Positions 16,032 to 26,789 of a stretch of DNA of 44,163 nt are shown in pieces. The stretch lies in assembly GCA_041477875.1 (NCBI GenBank), contig JBGOVA010000008.1:1-44163 (forward strand), in the 5' to 3' direction. The stretch is from SZUA-430 sp041477875. GTDB lineage: Bacteria > Pseudomonadota > Alphaproteobacteria > Micropepsales > Micropepsaceae. The notes beneath the pieces were generated by a model, which was given only the letters and a program-made list of their open reading frames with translations, searched no databases and was not told where the DNA came from. Position numbers and translations under genes: made by a program. Each line of letters opens with the position of its first letter. Within the stretch, counting starts at the first letter, position 1.

Positions 16032-16691
16032 TCAATCGCGCGAAGTCGTCAATTCGTAGGCTGCGGCGAGCCATTTCAGCAGTTCTGCGTCGACATCGCT
16101 CGGGCTTGCGAGCACGAGTTCGTTGTGGAAACGATTTTTTGACGGCTGTTCAATTTTCTTGATGCGCGGGCTCTTCAGCGCGGCGGCCGTCTTGATGTTC
16201 AGCAGCACGCTCGACTTGCGCGGGTGCACGCCCGCAAACGCGGTGCCGGAGACCAGATGGATCGAGGTCTTTTTGGGTTCGACGATTACCGGGCCCAGTT
16301 TGCGCACGTGCTTGAGGAGTTCGTCATAGATCGCGCGGACCTGCGGCCTTCGGCCGGCGAATAAGGCGTCGAGCGCGGGGTCGGTTTCCGTAGACGCGAC
16401 CCTCGGGACGACAGCGACAGTGACGACGTCGCCGACTTTGGCGCGCAGCCGCTGCTGGAGGCCCTCATCGACGAGGATGAATGAACGGCCCCAGCGATGG
16501 CCAATCCAACCTTCGAACGCCGTCTTGTTGATTTTGCCCTTCACGAGGTAGCCGGACTTCCAAGGCGCGGGCACTTTTGCGGGCGCCGCATTCCACGTCT
16601 TGGCGGGATCGAAGGGCACGATCACGGCCGGACCCTTATGGCCATCCAGAATTTCGGCGTCGAAGCGTTGTTCAAGCGATGCTTTGGCCAT
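16032..16691 (-). CDS. DUF1905-DUF5655 two-domain protein
   Basis: The 219-aa protein has an N-terminal DUF1905 domain (FDAEILDGHKGPAVIVPFD, then GWIGHRWGRSFILV, residues 1-95) and a C-terminal DUF5655-like domain (IYDELLKHVRKLGPV, PKKTSIHLVSGTAFAGVHPR, residues 110-215). Neither domain has an established biochemical role. It starts only 3 bp after the stop of the acyl-CoA dehydrogenase gene, so the two are almost certainly co-transcribed. No signal peptide; cytoplasmic. Confidence 0.8.
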   Translation of the reverse strand: MAKASLEQRFDAEILDGHKGPAVIVPFDPAKTWNAAPAKVPAPWKSGYLVKGKINKTAFEGWIGHRWGRSFILVDEGLQQRLRAKVGDVVTVAVVPRVASTETDPALDALFAGRRPQVRAIYDELLKHVRKLGPVIVEPKKTSIHLVSGTAFAGVHPRKSSVLLNIKTAAALKSPRIKKIEQPSKNRFHNELVLASPSDVDAELLKWLAAAYELTTSRD

Positions 16692-16694
16692 TGT

Positions 16695-17891
16695 TCAAAG
16701 TCCCATCTGACGCGCCGCAAGGTCGCGCATGATTTCCTCCGAGCCGCCGCCGATGGCGTTGACGCGCACTTCGCGGTAGATGCGCTCGACGCGCGAGCCG
16801 CGCATGTAGCCCATGCCGCCGAGGATCTGCATGGCCTCGCGGGCGCAGAATTCCATCGTGAGCGTCGCTTGGACTTTGAGCAGCGCCAAATCGGCGGCGG
16901 GGGTTTCACCGTTCTGAACCCGCCAGGCGCACATTTCGAGATAGGCTTGCGTCGCGTTGATCTGGCGCACCATGTCCGCGATCTTGTGGCGGATGACTTG
17001 GTGATCGGCGAGGCGCTTGCCGAAGGTATGGCGCTCGCGCGCCCACTTGACCGCTTCCTCCAAGCACACGCGGGCATAACCGTTGGCGCTGGCCGCCATG
17101 CCGAGGCGCTCGCCGTTGAAGTTCAGCATGATGCCGATGAAGCCCTGGTTCTCACCGCCGATGAGGTTCGCGACGGGGACGCGCACGTCCTGGAAATAGA
17201 GCGCGGCCGTGTCGGAAGCCCACCAACCCTGCTTCTTCAGGTTGGTGCGCGAGACGCCGGGTGAGTTTGCCTCGATCAGGAGCAGCGAGATGCCGCCCAT
17301 GCCGGGGCCGCCGGTGCGCACGGCGGTCGTGATGTAGTCCGCGCGCATTCCGCCGGTGATGAACATCTTCGAACCGTTGACGACGAAGTGGTCGCCTTCG
17401 CGCACGGCGCGGGTTTTCAGCTGCGCGACGTCGGAGCCGCCGGAGGGTTCGGTGATCGCGAGCGAGATGCGCTTGTCGCCGGCGAGAACGGGCGGGGCGA
17501 TGTGCTGTTTCATCTCGGGCGAGCCGATGGCGAGGATCGGCGGCAGGCCGATGCCGTGGACCATCAGGCTGGCGTTGATGCCGCCCGCGCCCATGCGCGC
17601 CATCTCTTCGGCGGTGACGATCGAGTGGAAGCGGTCGAGGCCTTCCTTGATGCCGCCGTATTCCTCCGGATAGCCCATGCGCAGGAGGCCGAAGTCGGAC
17701 GCTTTCTTGTAGAGGTCGAGCGGGATCTCGCCTTTCTCGTCCCACTCGTCGACGTGGGGCATCATTTCGCGGTCGATGAAGCGGCGCAGCTCGCGCCGCC
17801 AGGCGTGATGGGTGTCGGTGTAGAACGGCGAGGGTGGCCGCGAGGAGTCGAAGTCGAGCGTCTGAATATTCTTGGTCGGCGTCTTGGTCAT
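16695..17891 (-). CDS. Acyl-CoA dehydrogenase
   Basis: A full-length 398-aa FAD-dependent acyl-CoA dehydrogenase. Motifs include YPEEYGG, LAITEPSGGSDVAQ, VNGSKMFITGG, RHTFGKRLADHQVIRH, LGGMGYMRGS and AIGGGSEEIM. As in the isovaleryl/long-chain branch, the IYEGT Glu is replaced by Gly and the candidate base is the Glu in NGERLGMAA. It is divergent from the cytochrome P450 gene, with 137 bp between the two chosen starts, and probably shares a regulatory region with it. Downstream it is followed tightly by the DUF1905 gene. Substrate unknown. Confidence 0.95.
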   Translation of the reverse strand: MTKTPTKNIQTLDFDSSRPPSPFYTDTHHAWRRELRRFIDREMMPHVDEWDEKGEIPLDLYKKASDFGLLRMGYPEEYGGIKEGLDRFHSIVTAEEMARMGAGGINASLMVHGIGLPPILAIGSPEMKQHIAPPVLAGDKRISLAITEPSGGSDVAQLKTRAVREGDHFVVNGSKMFITGGMRADYITTAVRTGGPGMGGISLLLIEANSPGVSRTNLKKQGWWASDTAALYFQDVRVPVANLIGGENQGFIGIMLNFNGERLGMAASANGYARVCLEEAVKWARERHTFGKRLADHQVIRHKIADMVRQINATQAYLEMCAWRVQNGETPAADLALLKVQATLTMEFCAREAMQILGGMGYMRGSRVERIYREVRVNAIGGGSEEIMRDLAARQMGL

Positions 17892-18028
17892 GAGGCGTTT
17901 CCCGTAGCGTCAGCCCTAGCCTAAGCGATGGCGCGGAACCAATCCAATGCGCGCCGATGCCGTTGCGTTTTGCTGGCCGTCGCCGCAAGCTTTGGCCATT
18001 CGCCATTGTCAAAATCGGAGGACAGGCC

Positions 18029-19339
18029 GTGAGCGCAGCGCCATCCGTATTCCCAGGTTACAGCGTCGGGCGCATCGACGACGAGATCGTCAATCCCGCG
18101 CTCTATCAAAGCGAGGCCATACACGACGTCTATTCGCGGCTGAGGCGCGAAGACCCTGTACATTGGACGGAGCCCAACGGCTTTCGCCCGTTCTGGTCGG
18201 TGACGAAACATGCCGACATTCTGGAGGTCGAGAAGAACCACCAGATTTTCGTCAACCGGCTGCGCACCTATTTGTCGCCGATCCAAGGCGAGGAGTGGGT
18301 GAAGTCGGTCACCGGCGACACGCATTTGTTCCGCACGCTGGTCGATCTCGACGATCCCGTTCACATGAAGCTGCGCGGGCTGACGCAGAGCTGGTTCATG
18401 CCGCCGAACCTGAAGAAGCTCGAGGCGCGGATCGGACAGATCGCGAAGGATCACGTCGACCGGATGGCCGCACTCGGGCCACAGTGCGACTTCGTGAAGG
18501 AGGTGGCGCTTTGGTATCCGCTGCGCGTCATCATGATGATCCTGGGCGTGCCGCCGGAAGACGAGCGCTTCATGCTGAAGATGACGCAGGAGATCTTCGG
18601 GCCCGGCGACCCGGACGTCGCGGCCGAGACGGCGCACAAGGCCGACACCGCGGCCTTCGGCGCGTCGGGCGAGCAGACGGTCGACCTGATGCAGACGGCG
18701 ACGAAGCTTTTCGAATATTTCGGCGCGATCACCGTCGACCGGCGCAAGCATCCGAAGGATGACGTCGCGAGCGTGATCGCCAACGGCGTGATCGATGGAC
18801 AGCCGATCGGCGATCGCGAGGCAATGAGCTACTACATCATCGTGGCTACCGCAGGGCATGACACGACGAGTTCAACGGTGGCGGGGGGGCTTTTGCAGCT
18901 GATCAAGAATCCCGATCAGATGGCGAAGCTGAAAGCCGATATGAGCCTGGTGCCCAACTTCATCGAGGAGTCGATCCGCTGGGTGACGCCGGTCAAGCAC
19001 TTTATGCGGACCGCAATGCAGGATTACACGCTGCGCGGCAAGGCGATCAAAGAAGGCGACGGGTTGTGCCTCTTCTATTGGTCGGGCAACCGCGACGACG
19101 AGGCGTTCGAGGAGCCGTTCAAGTTCAAGGTCGACCGCAACGTGACGAAGCATGTGGCGTTCGGTTACGGCGTTCACCTGTGTCTCGGCATGCACTTGGC
19201 GCGCATGGAGATGAAGGCGCTGTTCAACGAGTTGCTGCCGCGGTTGAAGTCGATCGAGCTTGCGGGTACGCCGAAGAACACGCTGGCGAATTTCGTCAGC
19301 GGGCTGAAGACGCTGCCGGTCAAGTACCAGATGGCGTGA
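18029..19339 (+). CDS. Cytochrome P450
   Basis: A 436-aa soluble bacterial P450. The I-helix oxygen-binding motif is AGHDTTSS, the K-helix ExxR is ESIRW, and the heme loop is FGYGVHLCLG with the axial Cys385. It would hydroxylate an organic substrate using separate ferredoxin partners, none of which is encoded nearby. The GTG at 18029 is preferred because GGAGG lies 7 bp upstream; the ATG at 17957 adds a short basic extension without a site. The acyl-CoA dehydrogenase and racemase setting suggests oxidation of a terpenoid, steroid or alkyl chain (inference). I cannot assign the CYP family. Confidence 0.93.
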   Translation: MSAAPSVFPGYSVGRIDDEIVNPALYQSEAIHDVYSRLRREDPVHWTEPNGFRPFWSVTKHADILEVEKNHQIFVNRLRTYLSPIQGEEWVKSVTGDTHLFRTLVDLDDPVHMKLRGLTQSWFMPPNLKKLEARIGQIAKDHVDRMAALGPQCDFVKEVALWYPLRVIMMILGVPPEDERFMLKMTQEIFGPGDPDVAAETAHKADTAAFGASGEQTVDLMQTATKLFEYFGAITVDRRKHPKDDVASVIANGVIDGQPIGDREAMSYYIIVATAGHDTTSSTVAGGLLQLIKNPDQMAKLKADMSLVPNFIEESIRWVTPVKHFMRTAMQDYTLRGKAIKEGDGLCLFYWSGNRDDEAFEEPFKFKVDRNVTKHVAFGYGVHLCLGMHLARMEMKALFNELLPRLKSIELAGTPKNTLANFVSGLKTLPVKYQMA

Positions 19340-19341
19340 TC

Positions 19342-19415
19342 CCTGGGAGCGCGGGCATCCTGCCCGCCCTTCCTTCGACTCTCTGAAGAGCGGGCGGGAC
19401 ACCCGCGCTCCCAGG
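19342..19415. repeat. 74-bp palindromic intergenic repeat, copy 2
   Basis: This is the same family as 3326-3400: it starts with CCTGGGAGCGCGGGCAT and ends with the inverted ACCCGCGCTCCCAGG. Like copy 1 it begins exactly 2 bp after a stop codon (P450 TGA at 19337-19339). It could form a long hairpin at the transcript end, but no T-run follows. Confidence 0.85.
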
Positions 19416-19695
19416 AAGGTAGAAAAGTGCACCGCCCACGAGCCCTTGTGTCCGGCGGTTGTTCACGCACAACAAAAAATCAAACGCATTCCGATCCATC
19501 ACGCCATCACATCGGCGGATCTCAGCCATTTCTGCCATCACGCTGCCATCACATGTGACATCACATTGGCGAGCGATCTCGCTCGGGCATTTCACTTACC
19601 GAATTGTCAAGTCGCAGCGCGCGTGTTGCCGGGCGAAAAACCATTCTATAAGTACAACTTATGTCGTCGAAATTCAATCACAATCAGTCGATGCC

Positions 19696-19700
<5 letters not shown>
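19416..19700. other. Gap between convergent genes, no gene seen
   Basis: Between the repeat and the carboxylase stop I find no coding sequence with a ribosome-binding site or domain. The stretch is somewhat AT-richer and has several CCATCAC/ATCACAT motifs around 19500-19565, and a 16-bp palindrome (CGAGCGA-TC-TCGCTCG) about 10 bp further on. It may be a decayed remnant. No terminator with a T-run was seen. Confidence 0.4.
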
Positions 19701-21641
<1,941 letters not shown>

Positions 21642-21645
<4 letters not shown>

Positions 21646-22802
21646 GCGTTGCCGCGCCCGGGGAGTGTCCCCATGTGTTTGGCGATGATTTGCAGCATCA
21701 CTTCGTCGGCGCCGCCGCCGATGGAGGCGAGGCGGCCGTCGCGGTAGCGGCGCGAGACCGGGGTCTCGGCCATGAAGCCCATGCCGCCCCAGTATTGCAG
21801 GCAGGCGTCGTTGATCTCGCGCTGGAGGCGGGCGGATTTGAGCTTGGCCATGGAGGCGAGCTTGGTCATGTCTTCGCCGGCGACGTAGCGCTCGACGGCG
21901 TTCCAGACGAGCGCGCGCAGGGCTTCGAGTTCGGTTTGCAGTTCGGCCAAGCGGAAGTGGACGACTTGGTTGTCGAGGATCGAGCGGCCGAAGGCTTTGC
22001 GCTCGCGGGTGTAGGCGATGGTTTCGTCGATCGTGCGCTGCATGCCGGTCAAGGCGGCGAGGGCGGCATACATGCGCTCTTCCTGGAACTGCACCATCTG
22101 GTAGGTGAAGCCGAGGCCCTCCTCGCCGATGCAGTTGCGCTGCGGCACGCGCACGTCGTCGAAATGGATTTGCGCGGTGTCGCTCGAATACATGCCGAGT
22201 TTTTTCAGCGTGCGCGCGACGGTCACGCCCTTGGCCTTCATCGGCACGCAGATCATCGTCTTGTTGCGGTGGGTGGGGCCGTCGCCGGTGTTGGCGAGCA
22301 GGCAGATCCAATCGGCCTGCGCGCCGTTCGTCGTCCACATCTTGCCGCCGTTGATGACGTAGTCGGCGCCGTCGTGTCTCGCACTCGTCTTGATCGCGGC
22401 GACGTCGGATCCAGCGCCGACTTCGGAAACGCCGAGGCAGGCGACGTATTCGCCGCTGATCGAGGGGCGAAGGAATTCCTCGCGCACTTCGTCGGAGCCG
22501 AAACGGGCCAAGGCGGGCGTCGCCATTTCGGTTTGGACCGCGATCGCCATCGGGATCGCGCCGCAGTTGATGTGGCCCAAAGCCTCGCAGTAGACGGCGG
22601 CGTAGGAGTAATCGAGGCCGAGGCCGCCGAATTCTTCGGGCTTCGTTATGCCGAGGAAACCCGCCTTGCCCATTTTGCCGAACACTTCGTGCGCGGGGAA
22701 GGGCGGGTGTTCCTCCCATTTGTCGACGTGCGGATTGATCTCCGTGTCGATGAGACGGATGAGCGAGCGGCGGAGTTCTTCGTGCTGCGGGGTCAGTTTC
22801 AT
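21642..22802 (-). CDS. Acyl-CoA dehydrogenase of the carboxylase operon
   Basis: A 386-aa acyl-CoA dehydrogenase with TKPEEFGGLGLD, LGVSEVGAGSDVAA, INGGKMWTTNG, RKAFGRSILDNQVVHF, WGGMGFMAETP and SIGGGADEVM. The candidate base is the Glu in QEERMYAAL, as in the isovaleryl-CoA/long-chain branch. Overlapping junctions on both sides (ATGA with the upstream membrane gene, GTGA with the downstream biotin carboxylase) show tight translational coupling. By analogy with leucine (liu) or acyclic terpene (atu) operons it would make the 2-enoyl-CoA that the carboxylase uses (inference). Confidence 0.94.
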
Positions 22803-23074
22803 TTTTCGGGTTTGGTCCGCGTCATATAGAGCACCAGGCGATAGATGATCCAGATCGGCAGCACGACGATCGCGCCCAAAATCGCATATCGCGAGGCCCA
22901 GTCGAGCGAATCCACCACGACGGTCCAGATGTCGCGGATCGTCTGGCCGAAATTGCGCCACAGATCGACGGGGTCGATGCCGAGGAAGAAGAGGACCAAT
23001 CCCACGATGAAGGACAGCACCGCGAGCTTGAACAGCGTGGGTACGATGGGTCCGCCGAAAATCTTGTCCATCAC
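22799..23074 (-). CDS. DUF6460-like small membrane protein
   Basis: The 91-aa protein has two hydrophobic membrane segments (about residues 13-32 and 62-82) and the layout KIFGGP...LFKLAVLSFIVGLVL...GIDPVDLW...YAILGAIVVLPIWIIYRL. This resembles DUF6460, a family found in alphaproteobacteria. Its TGA overlaps the ATG of the dehydrogenase (ATGA), so it belongs to the carboxylase operon. Function unknown; possibly membrane anchoring or unrelated housekeeping. Confidence 0.7.
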   Translation of the reverse strand: MMDKIFGGPIVPTLFKLAVLSFIVGLVLFFLGIDPVDLWRNFGQTIRDIWTVVVDSLDWASRYAILGAIVVLPIWIIYRLVLYMTRTKPEK

Positions 23075-23143
23075 AACTCTCCTTGGTCAGTGCTTTTCGG
23101 ACTCACTTTGCATCGTAACGATCTCACTCGACATCGACAGCCG

Positions 23144-23464
23144 CTATCTGATCTGCCAGTAGTGGACGAAAGCCAGTTGCATAAGTCCTTCTATTGTCAC
23201 GAAGACTGCAAGTGCGAAAATCAGGGCGCTAAGCGGCTGGGGCCGTCGTTTGGTGAGAACATCCAGAGCCGCGACGAGGACCGTGAACCCGAGGCTCGAA
23301 GCCAATAGTGTCGCAAAGGTGTACCCCGCGAAGAACTTGATCAAGGATGCGCTTCCCGCTACGGGCGTGCCTCCCATCGGAAACGTCGAGCCTGCGTACA
23401 CGCTAACGCCTATTGCGTAAGCAAGCACCAAGCAGAGCAAGGCCAATTTGTTTCCTTGCGTCAT
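23144..23464 (-). CDS. Small membrane protein of unknown function
   Basis: A 106-aa protein with three predicted membrane helices (about residues 6-24, 42-70, 78-100). It starts 8 bp after the carboxyltransferase stop, so it is in the same operon. No family is recognised. ATG 23464 is chosen by position and the AAGG upstream; the longer open frame is antisense-free shadow of the carboxyltransferase gene in another frame. Confidence 0.6.
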   Translation of the reverse strand: MTQGNKLALLCLVLAYAIGVSVYAGSTFPMGGTPVAGSASLIKFFAGYTFATLLASSLGFTVLVAALDVLTKRRPQPLSALIFALAVFVTIEGLMQLAFVHYWQIR

Positions 23465-23472
23465 GGCCAGCC

Positions 23473-25083
23473 TTACATTCGCGCTACGCCGAATGAATTC
23501 GGCCGTAGCCGGCGTTGCGCCGCTTCCTTGCACACGTCCAGGCACAATCCCACCACGCGGCGCGTGTCGCGCGGGTCGATGATGCCATCGTCCCATAGAC
23601 GGGCGGTCGCGAATAGGGCGGTCGATTCCGCGTCGTAGGTGTCGACGATCTGTTTGGCGGCTGCGCTCAACGCCTGCGTGTTGGGCTCGCGGCCGGCGCG
23701 GCGCGCGCTGTCCTCGGCGATGATGGTCATCACCTTCGCCGCTTGTTCGCCGCCCATCACCGCGATGCGGTTGTTGGGCCAGGCCAAAATGAACCTTGGA
23801 TCGAAGGCGCGCCCGCACATGCCGTAATTACCCGCGCCGAATGAGGCGCCAATATGGAGCGTGATTTTCGGCACCGCGGCATTGGTCACGGCTTGGATCA
23901 TTTTCGAGCCGTGCTTCACGATGCCCGTGCGTTCCGCTTCGGTTCCCACGATGTAGCCCGTGGTGTTCTGCAGGAAGAGCAGCGGTATTCCCGCCTGGTC
24001 GCAGAGCTGAATGAACTGGCCCGCCTTCACGGAGCCTGCGGTGTCGATGGGGCCGTTGTTGCCGATGATGCCGACGGTGTGACCTTCGATCGCGGCGTGG
24101 CCGCAGACCGTGTGCGGACCATAGTCCGGCTTGAAGTCGAGCCATTCCGATCCGTCGACGACGCGCGCGATCACCTCGCGCACGTCATAGGGCTTGCGGT
24201 AGTCGAGGGGCACGAGCGAAAGCAATTCTTCGGCGTCGTAGAGCGGCTCCTTGTAGGTTCGCTTGGGCAGCGGCTGCGCCCAGCCGATCTTGGCCAGGAT
24301 TTCGCGCGCGAGCCGGATGCCGTCGCGGTCGTCCTCGGCCAGGTATTCGGCGAGACCCGACACTTGGTAGTGCAGCTCAGCGCCGCCCAGTTCCTCGTCG
24401 GTCGCGATTTCGCCGGTCGCGGCCTTGAGCAGCGGCGGGCCGGCCAAGAAGATTTTCGATCGACCGCGTATGACGACGACATAGTCGCTAAGGCCCGGCT
24501 GGTAGGCGCCGCCCGCGGTCGAGGAGCCATGAACGACCGCAACCACGGGTATGCCGGCCTTCGAGAGTTTTGCGAGATTGGCGAACGAGCGGCCGCCGCG
24601 CACGAACATCTCGGCCTGGCGCAGGAGATTGGCGCCGGCGCTCTCGACGAGCTGCACGAAGGGAAGCTTGTTTTCGAGCGCGAGGGCTTGCGCGCGCAGC
24701 GACTTGTCGACGCCCATCGGCGTTGCGGCGCCACCCTTGATGCCTGAATCGCTTGCGCTGACCACCACACGAGCGCCGGACACGATGCCGACGCCGGTGA
24801 TGACGCCCCCGCCGCTCGCGTTCTCCGCGCCATCGTCGTCGTGCATGCGCAGGCCCGCAAGCGTCGACAACTCAAGGAACGGCGTGCCGCGGTCGAGCAG
24901 CAGATCGATGCGGTCGCGCGGCAGGAGCTGCCCGCGCTCTTCGAATTTCTTCGCCGATTTCGCGGAGTTGGCACGCACCTTCGCCTCGAGCGAGCGCACC
25001 TCCTCGAGCAACTTCAAATGGCCGGCGCGGTTGGCGCGCGCGGTATCGGCGTTCAGGTCGATGCGGCTTTCGATGGCTGGCAT
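23473..25083 (-). CDS. Acyl-CoA carboxylase carboxyltransferase subunit (MCC/GCC type)
   Basis: A 536-aa beta subunit that moves the carboxyl group from biotin to an acyl-CoA. It has both crotonase-like halves: ESAGANLLRQAEMF, HGSSTAGGAYQPGLSDY, FLAGPPLLKAATGE and LGGAELH in the N-half, and GNNGPIDTAGSVKAGQFI, LQNTTGYIVG, GASFGAGNYGMCGRAF and AVMGGEQAAKVM in the C-half. These fit methylcrotonyl-CoA or geranyl-CoA carboxylase better than propionyl-CoA carboxylase. I cannot separate MCC from GCC by eye. ATG 25083 has GAGGAG upstream. With the dehydrogenase and the biotin subunit it forms one operon. Confidence 0.92.
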   Translation of the reverse strand: MPAIESRIDLNADTARANRAGHLKLLEEVRSLEAKVRANSAKSAKKFEERGQLLPRDRIDLLLDRGTPFLELSTLAGLRMHDDDGAENASGGGVITGVGIVSGARVVVSASDSGIKGGAATPMGVDKSLRAQALALENKLPFVQLVESAGANLLRQAEMFVRGGRSFANLAKLSKAGIPVVAVVHGSSTAGGAYQPGLSDYVVVIRGRSKIFLAGPPLLKAATGEIATDEELGGAELHYQVSGLAEYLAEDDRDGIRLAREILAKIGWAQPLPKRTYKEPLYDAEELLSLVPLDYRKPYDVREVIARVVDGSEWLDFKPDYGPHTVCGHAAIEGHTVGIIGNNGPIDTAGSVKAGQFIQLCDQAGIPLLFLQNTTGYIVGTEAERTGIVKHGSKMIQAVTNAAVPKITLHIGASFGAGNYGMCGRAFDPRFILAWPNNRIAVMGGEQAAKVMTIIAEDSARRAGREPNTQALSAAAKQIVDTYDAESTALFATARLWDDGIIDPRDTRRVVGLCLDVCKEAAQRRLRPNSFGVARM

Positions 25084-25138
25084 GCGCTGAGGCTCCTCGC
25101 GCATGCGATAGCCTGGACCGTGCCCAGGCGTCAAAGCG

Positions 25139-25765
25139 TCAGAAGACGCGGGGCAGCAAGCGGTAGCGGACGGACGCCTTGTAAGCGCTGTAGCCGGCGT
25201 CTTCGCTCAGGACACGCTCCTCGGCGAATATGCGGGCGATGGTGAAGGCCCACGCGCAAGCGTAGACGCCCACGTTCCACCACGAAGGCGCGACCAGGAG
25301 GAAGCCGATGTGGGAGACCATGTAGCCTGCGTACATCGGGTGGCGGATGTAGCGATAGAGGCCGACCGTCTTTACGCCGCGATTGGCCGCGACAAGACCG
25401 AAACTTCGGAACAGGCTGAGCTTTGCGCCTACGTGAATGCCAAGTCCCAGTAGCATGAGGTAAGGGCCGAGCATACCGAGGACGGGCGCGCCACCTTTGT
25501 CGATGAGCAGCACCGCGATCGTGCCGCCGGCGGCGATGGACCAGTCCCAGATGCTGATCGAGATGCGCTCCGTGGGCCTGCGGATCAGGAGGAGCAGGAC
25601 CACGAGCCCTTCGGAAGGAAGGATGAGAAGGGGGTACCAGTTGGCCGAGGAGAATTCGCTCGGCCACAGCCGAAGGGTCAGCCAGGCGTAGAGCACGACG
25701 ACCGCGATCTGTTCGACCAGGTCCAAGATGCGCTTGTGCCCGATCGGTATCGTAAATGCGGCCAT
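25139..25765 (-). CDS. Isoprenylcysteine carboxyl methyltransferase (ICMT) family protein
   Basis: A 208-aa polytopic membrane protein with about five membrane segments. The C-terminal signature YRYIRHPMYAGYM and the later AEERVLSEDAGYSAYKASVRY are the SAM-binding motifs of the ICMT/phospholipid N-methyltransferase family. It would methylate a membrane-associated lipid or isoprenoid substrate; bacterial members vary widely. It is the first gene of the minus-strand run, 55 bp upstream of the carboxyltransferase, so it may be in that operon. Family is confident, substrate is not. Confidence 0.85.
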   Translation of the reverse strand: MAAFTIPIGHKRILDLVEQIAVVVLYAWLTLRLWPSEFSSANWYPLLILPSEGLVVLLLLIRRPTERISISIWDWSIAAGGTIAVLLIDKGGAPVLGMLGPYLMLLGLGIHVGAKLSLFRSFGLVAANRGVKTVGLYRYIRHPMYAGYMVSHIGFLLVAPSWWNVGVYACAWAFTIARIFAEERVLSEDAGYSAYKASVRYRLLPRVF

Positions 25766-25909
25766 GGCCGGTGCCCGTTTTCGCTAGGACGGAGCATGGC
25801 GAGCGCGTCGTTTATATTCCGTTTACGGATGAATTTTCGGGGCTTTGATCGGCAAATCTTAATGCCGCTCGCCTAGCGTTCGCAGCGCGCGATCAAGGGG
25901 CTTTGCCCG

Positions 25910-26710
25910 GTGAACTGGTTCGACGTCACGGATTTACTGCTCGTTTGCCTTATTTTCGTTCCGCTGGAGCGAGTGATGGCGCTGCGCCCGGCGCAGGGCA
26001 TATTCCGCCGCGCGTGGCAGATCGACCTCGCGCACCTTTTCGCCACCGGCATGATGATCAAGCTCGGTCTTGCGGCCGTGGTTGGTTTGCTGCTTCTGGA
26101 AGCGCAGCACTTTGTCCCGAGTTGGATCCGCGAGGCGGTGGCGGCGCAGCCGTTCTTGTTGCAGTTCGCCGAACTCCTCGTGCTTGCCGATCTTGGGTTC
26201 TATTTTGCCCATCGCGCGTTTCACACGGTCCCCTGGCTCTGGAAGTTCCACGTCATCCACCACAGCATCGAGGAATTGGACTGGCTTGCCGCGTCGCGGG
26301 TTCATCCGCTCGATCAGATTCTGACCAAGACGGCGTCGTTCTTGCCGGTGTTTGCGCTGGGCTTTTCGCCTGGGCCGATCATCCTTTATGCCGCGCTTTA
26401 TCGCTGGCAGTCGCTTCTCATTCATTCCAATACGCGCATCGGCTTCGGTCCGTTGCGTTGGGTCGTCGCGTCGCCGCAGTTCCATCATTGGCACCACGCC
26501 AATGCTCGGGAGGCGATCGATAAGAACTTCGCCGGACAGCTGTCGCTGCTCGATCTCGTGTTCGGGACGCTTCATTTGCCGGGCGCTCACATGCCGGAAC
26601 GTTATGGCACCGACGTTCCGGTTCCCGCGTCCTATCTGGGGCAACTCGCCTATCCGCTGACGAGCGTCAGCCAAGACGCCGTGGCCGCCGGCACCGACAT
26701 AAGCCGTTGA
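25910..26710 (+). CDS. Fatty acid hydroxylase / sterol desaturase family protein
   Basis: A 266-aa integral membrane di-iron enzyme. The histidine clusters that bind iron are HRAFH, HVIHH and HHWHH, spaced as in the sterol desaturase/fatty acid hydroxylase superfamily, with hydrophobic helices before and between them. It would hydroxylate or desaturate a lipid in the inner membrane. GTG 25910 is used because AAGGGG lies 9 bp upstream. The gene is divergent from the methyltransferase; the 144-bp gap is AT-rich (around 25810-25860) and probably holds both promoters. Confidence 0.9.
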   Translation: MNWFDVTDLLLVCLIFVPLERVMALRPAQGIFRRAWQIDLAHLFATGMMIKLGLAAVVGLLLLEAQHFVPSWIREAVAAQPFLLQFAELLVLADLGFYFAHRAFHTVPWLWKFHVIHHSIEELDWLAASRVHPLDQILTKTASFLPVFALGFSPGPIILYAALYRWQSLLIHSNTRIGFGPLRWVVASPQFHHWHHANAREAIDKNFAGQLSLLDLVFGTLHLPGAHMPERYGTDVPVPASYLGQLAYPLTSVSQDAVAAGTDISR

Positions 26711-26789
26711 TGTCCAAGGCGAATTTGCGTCGTCGGCGCGGGTGCCGCTAAACTCCGGCCGAACTTCAAGTCCTGCTGGGGTTTTCAAC

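Noticed and set aside
16497..17264. 255-aa plus-strand open frame
   Set aside because: It is the antisense frame of the DUF1905 and dehydrogenase genes, with composition typical of a shadow.
19497..19565. Clustered CCATCAC/ATCACAT motifs
   Set aside because: They are irregularly spaced and short, with no CRISPR-like repeat length or spacers and no known binding site.
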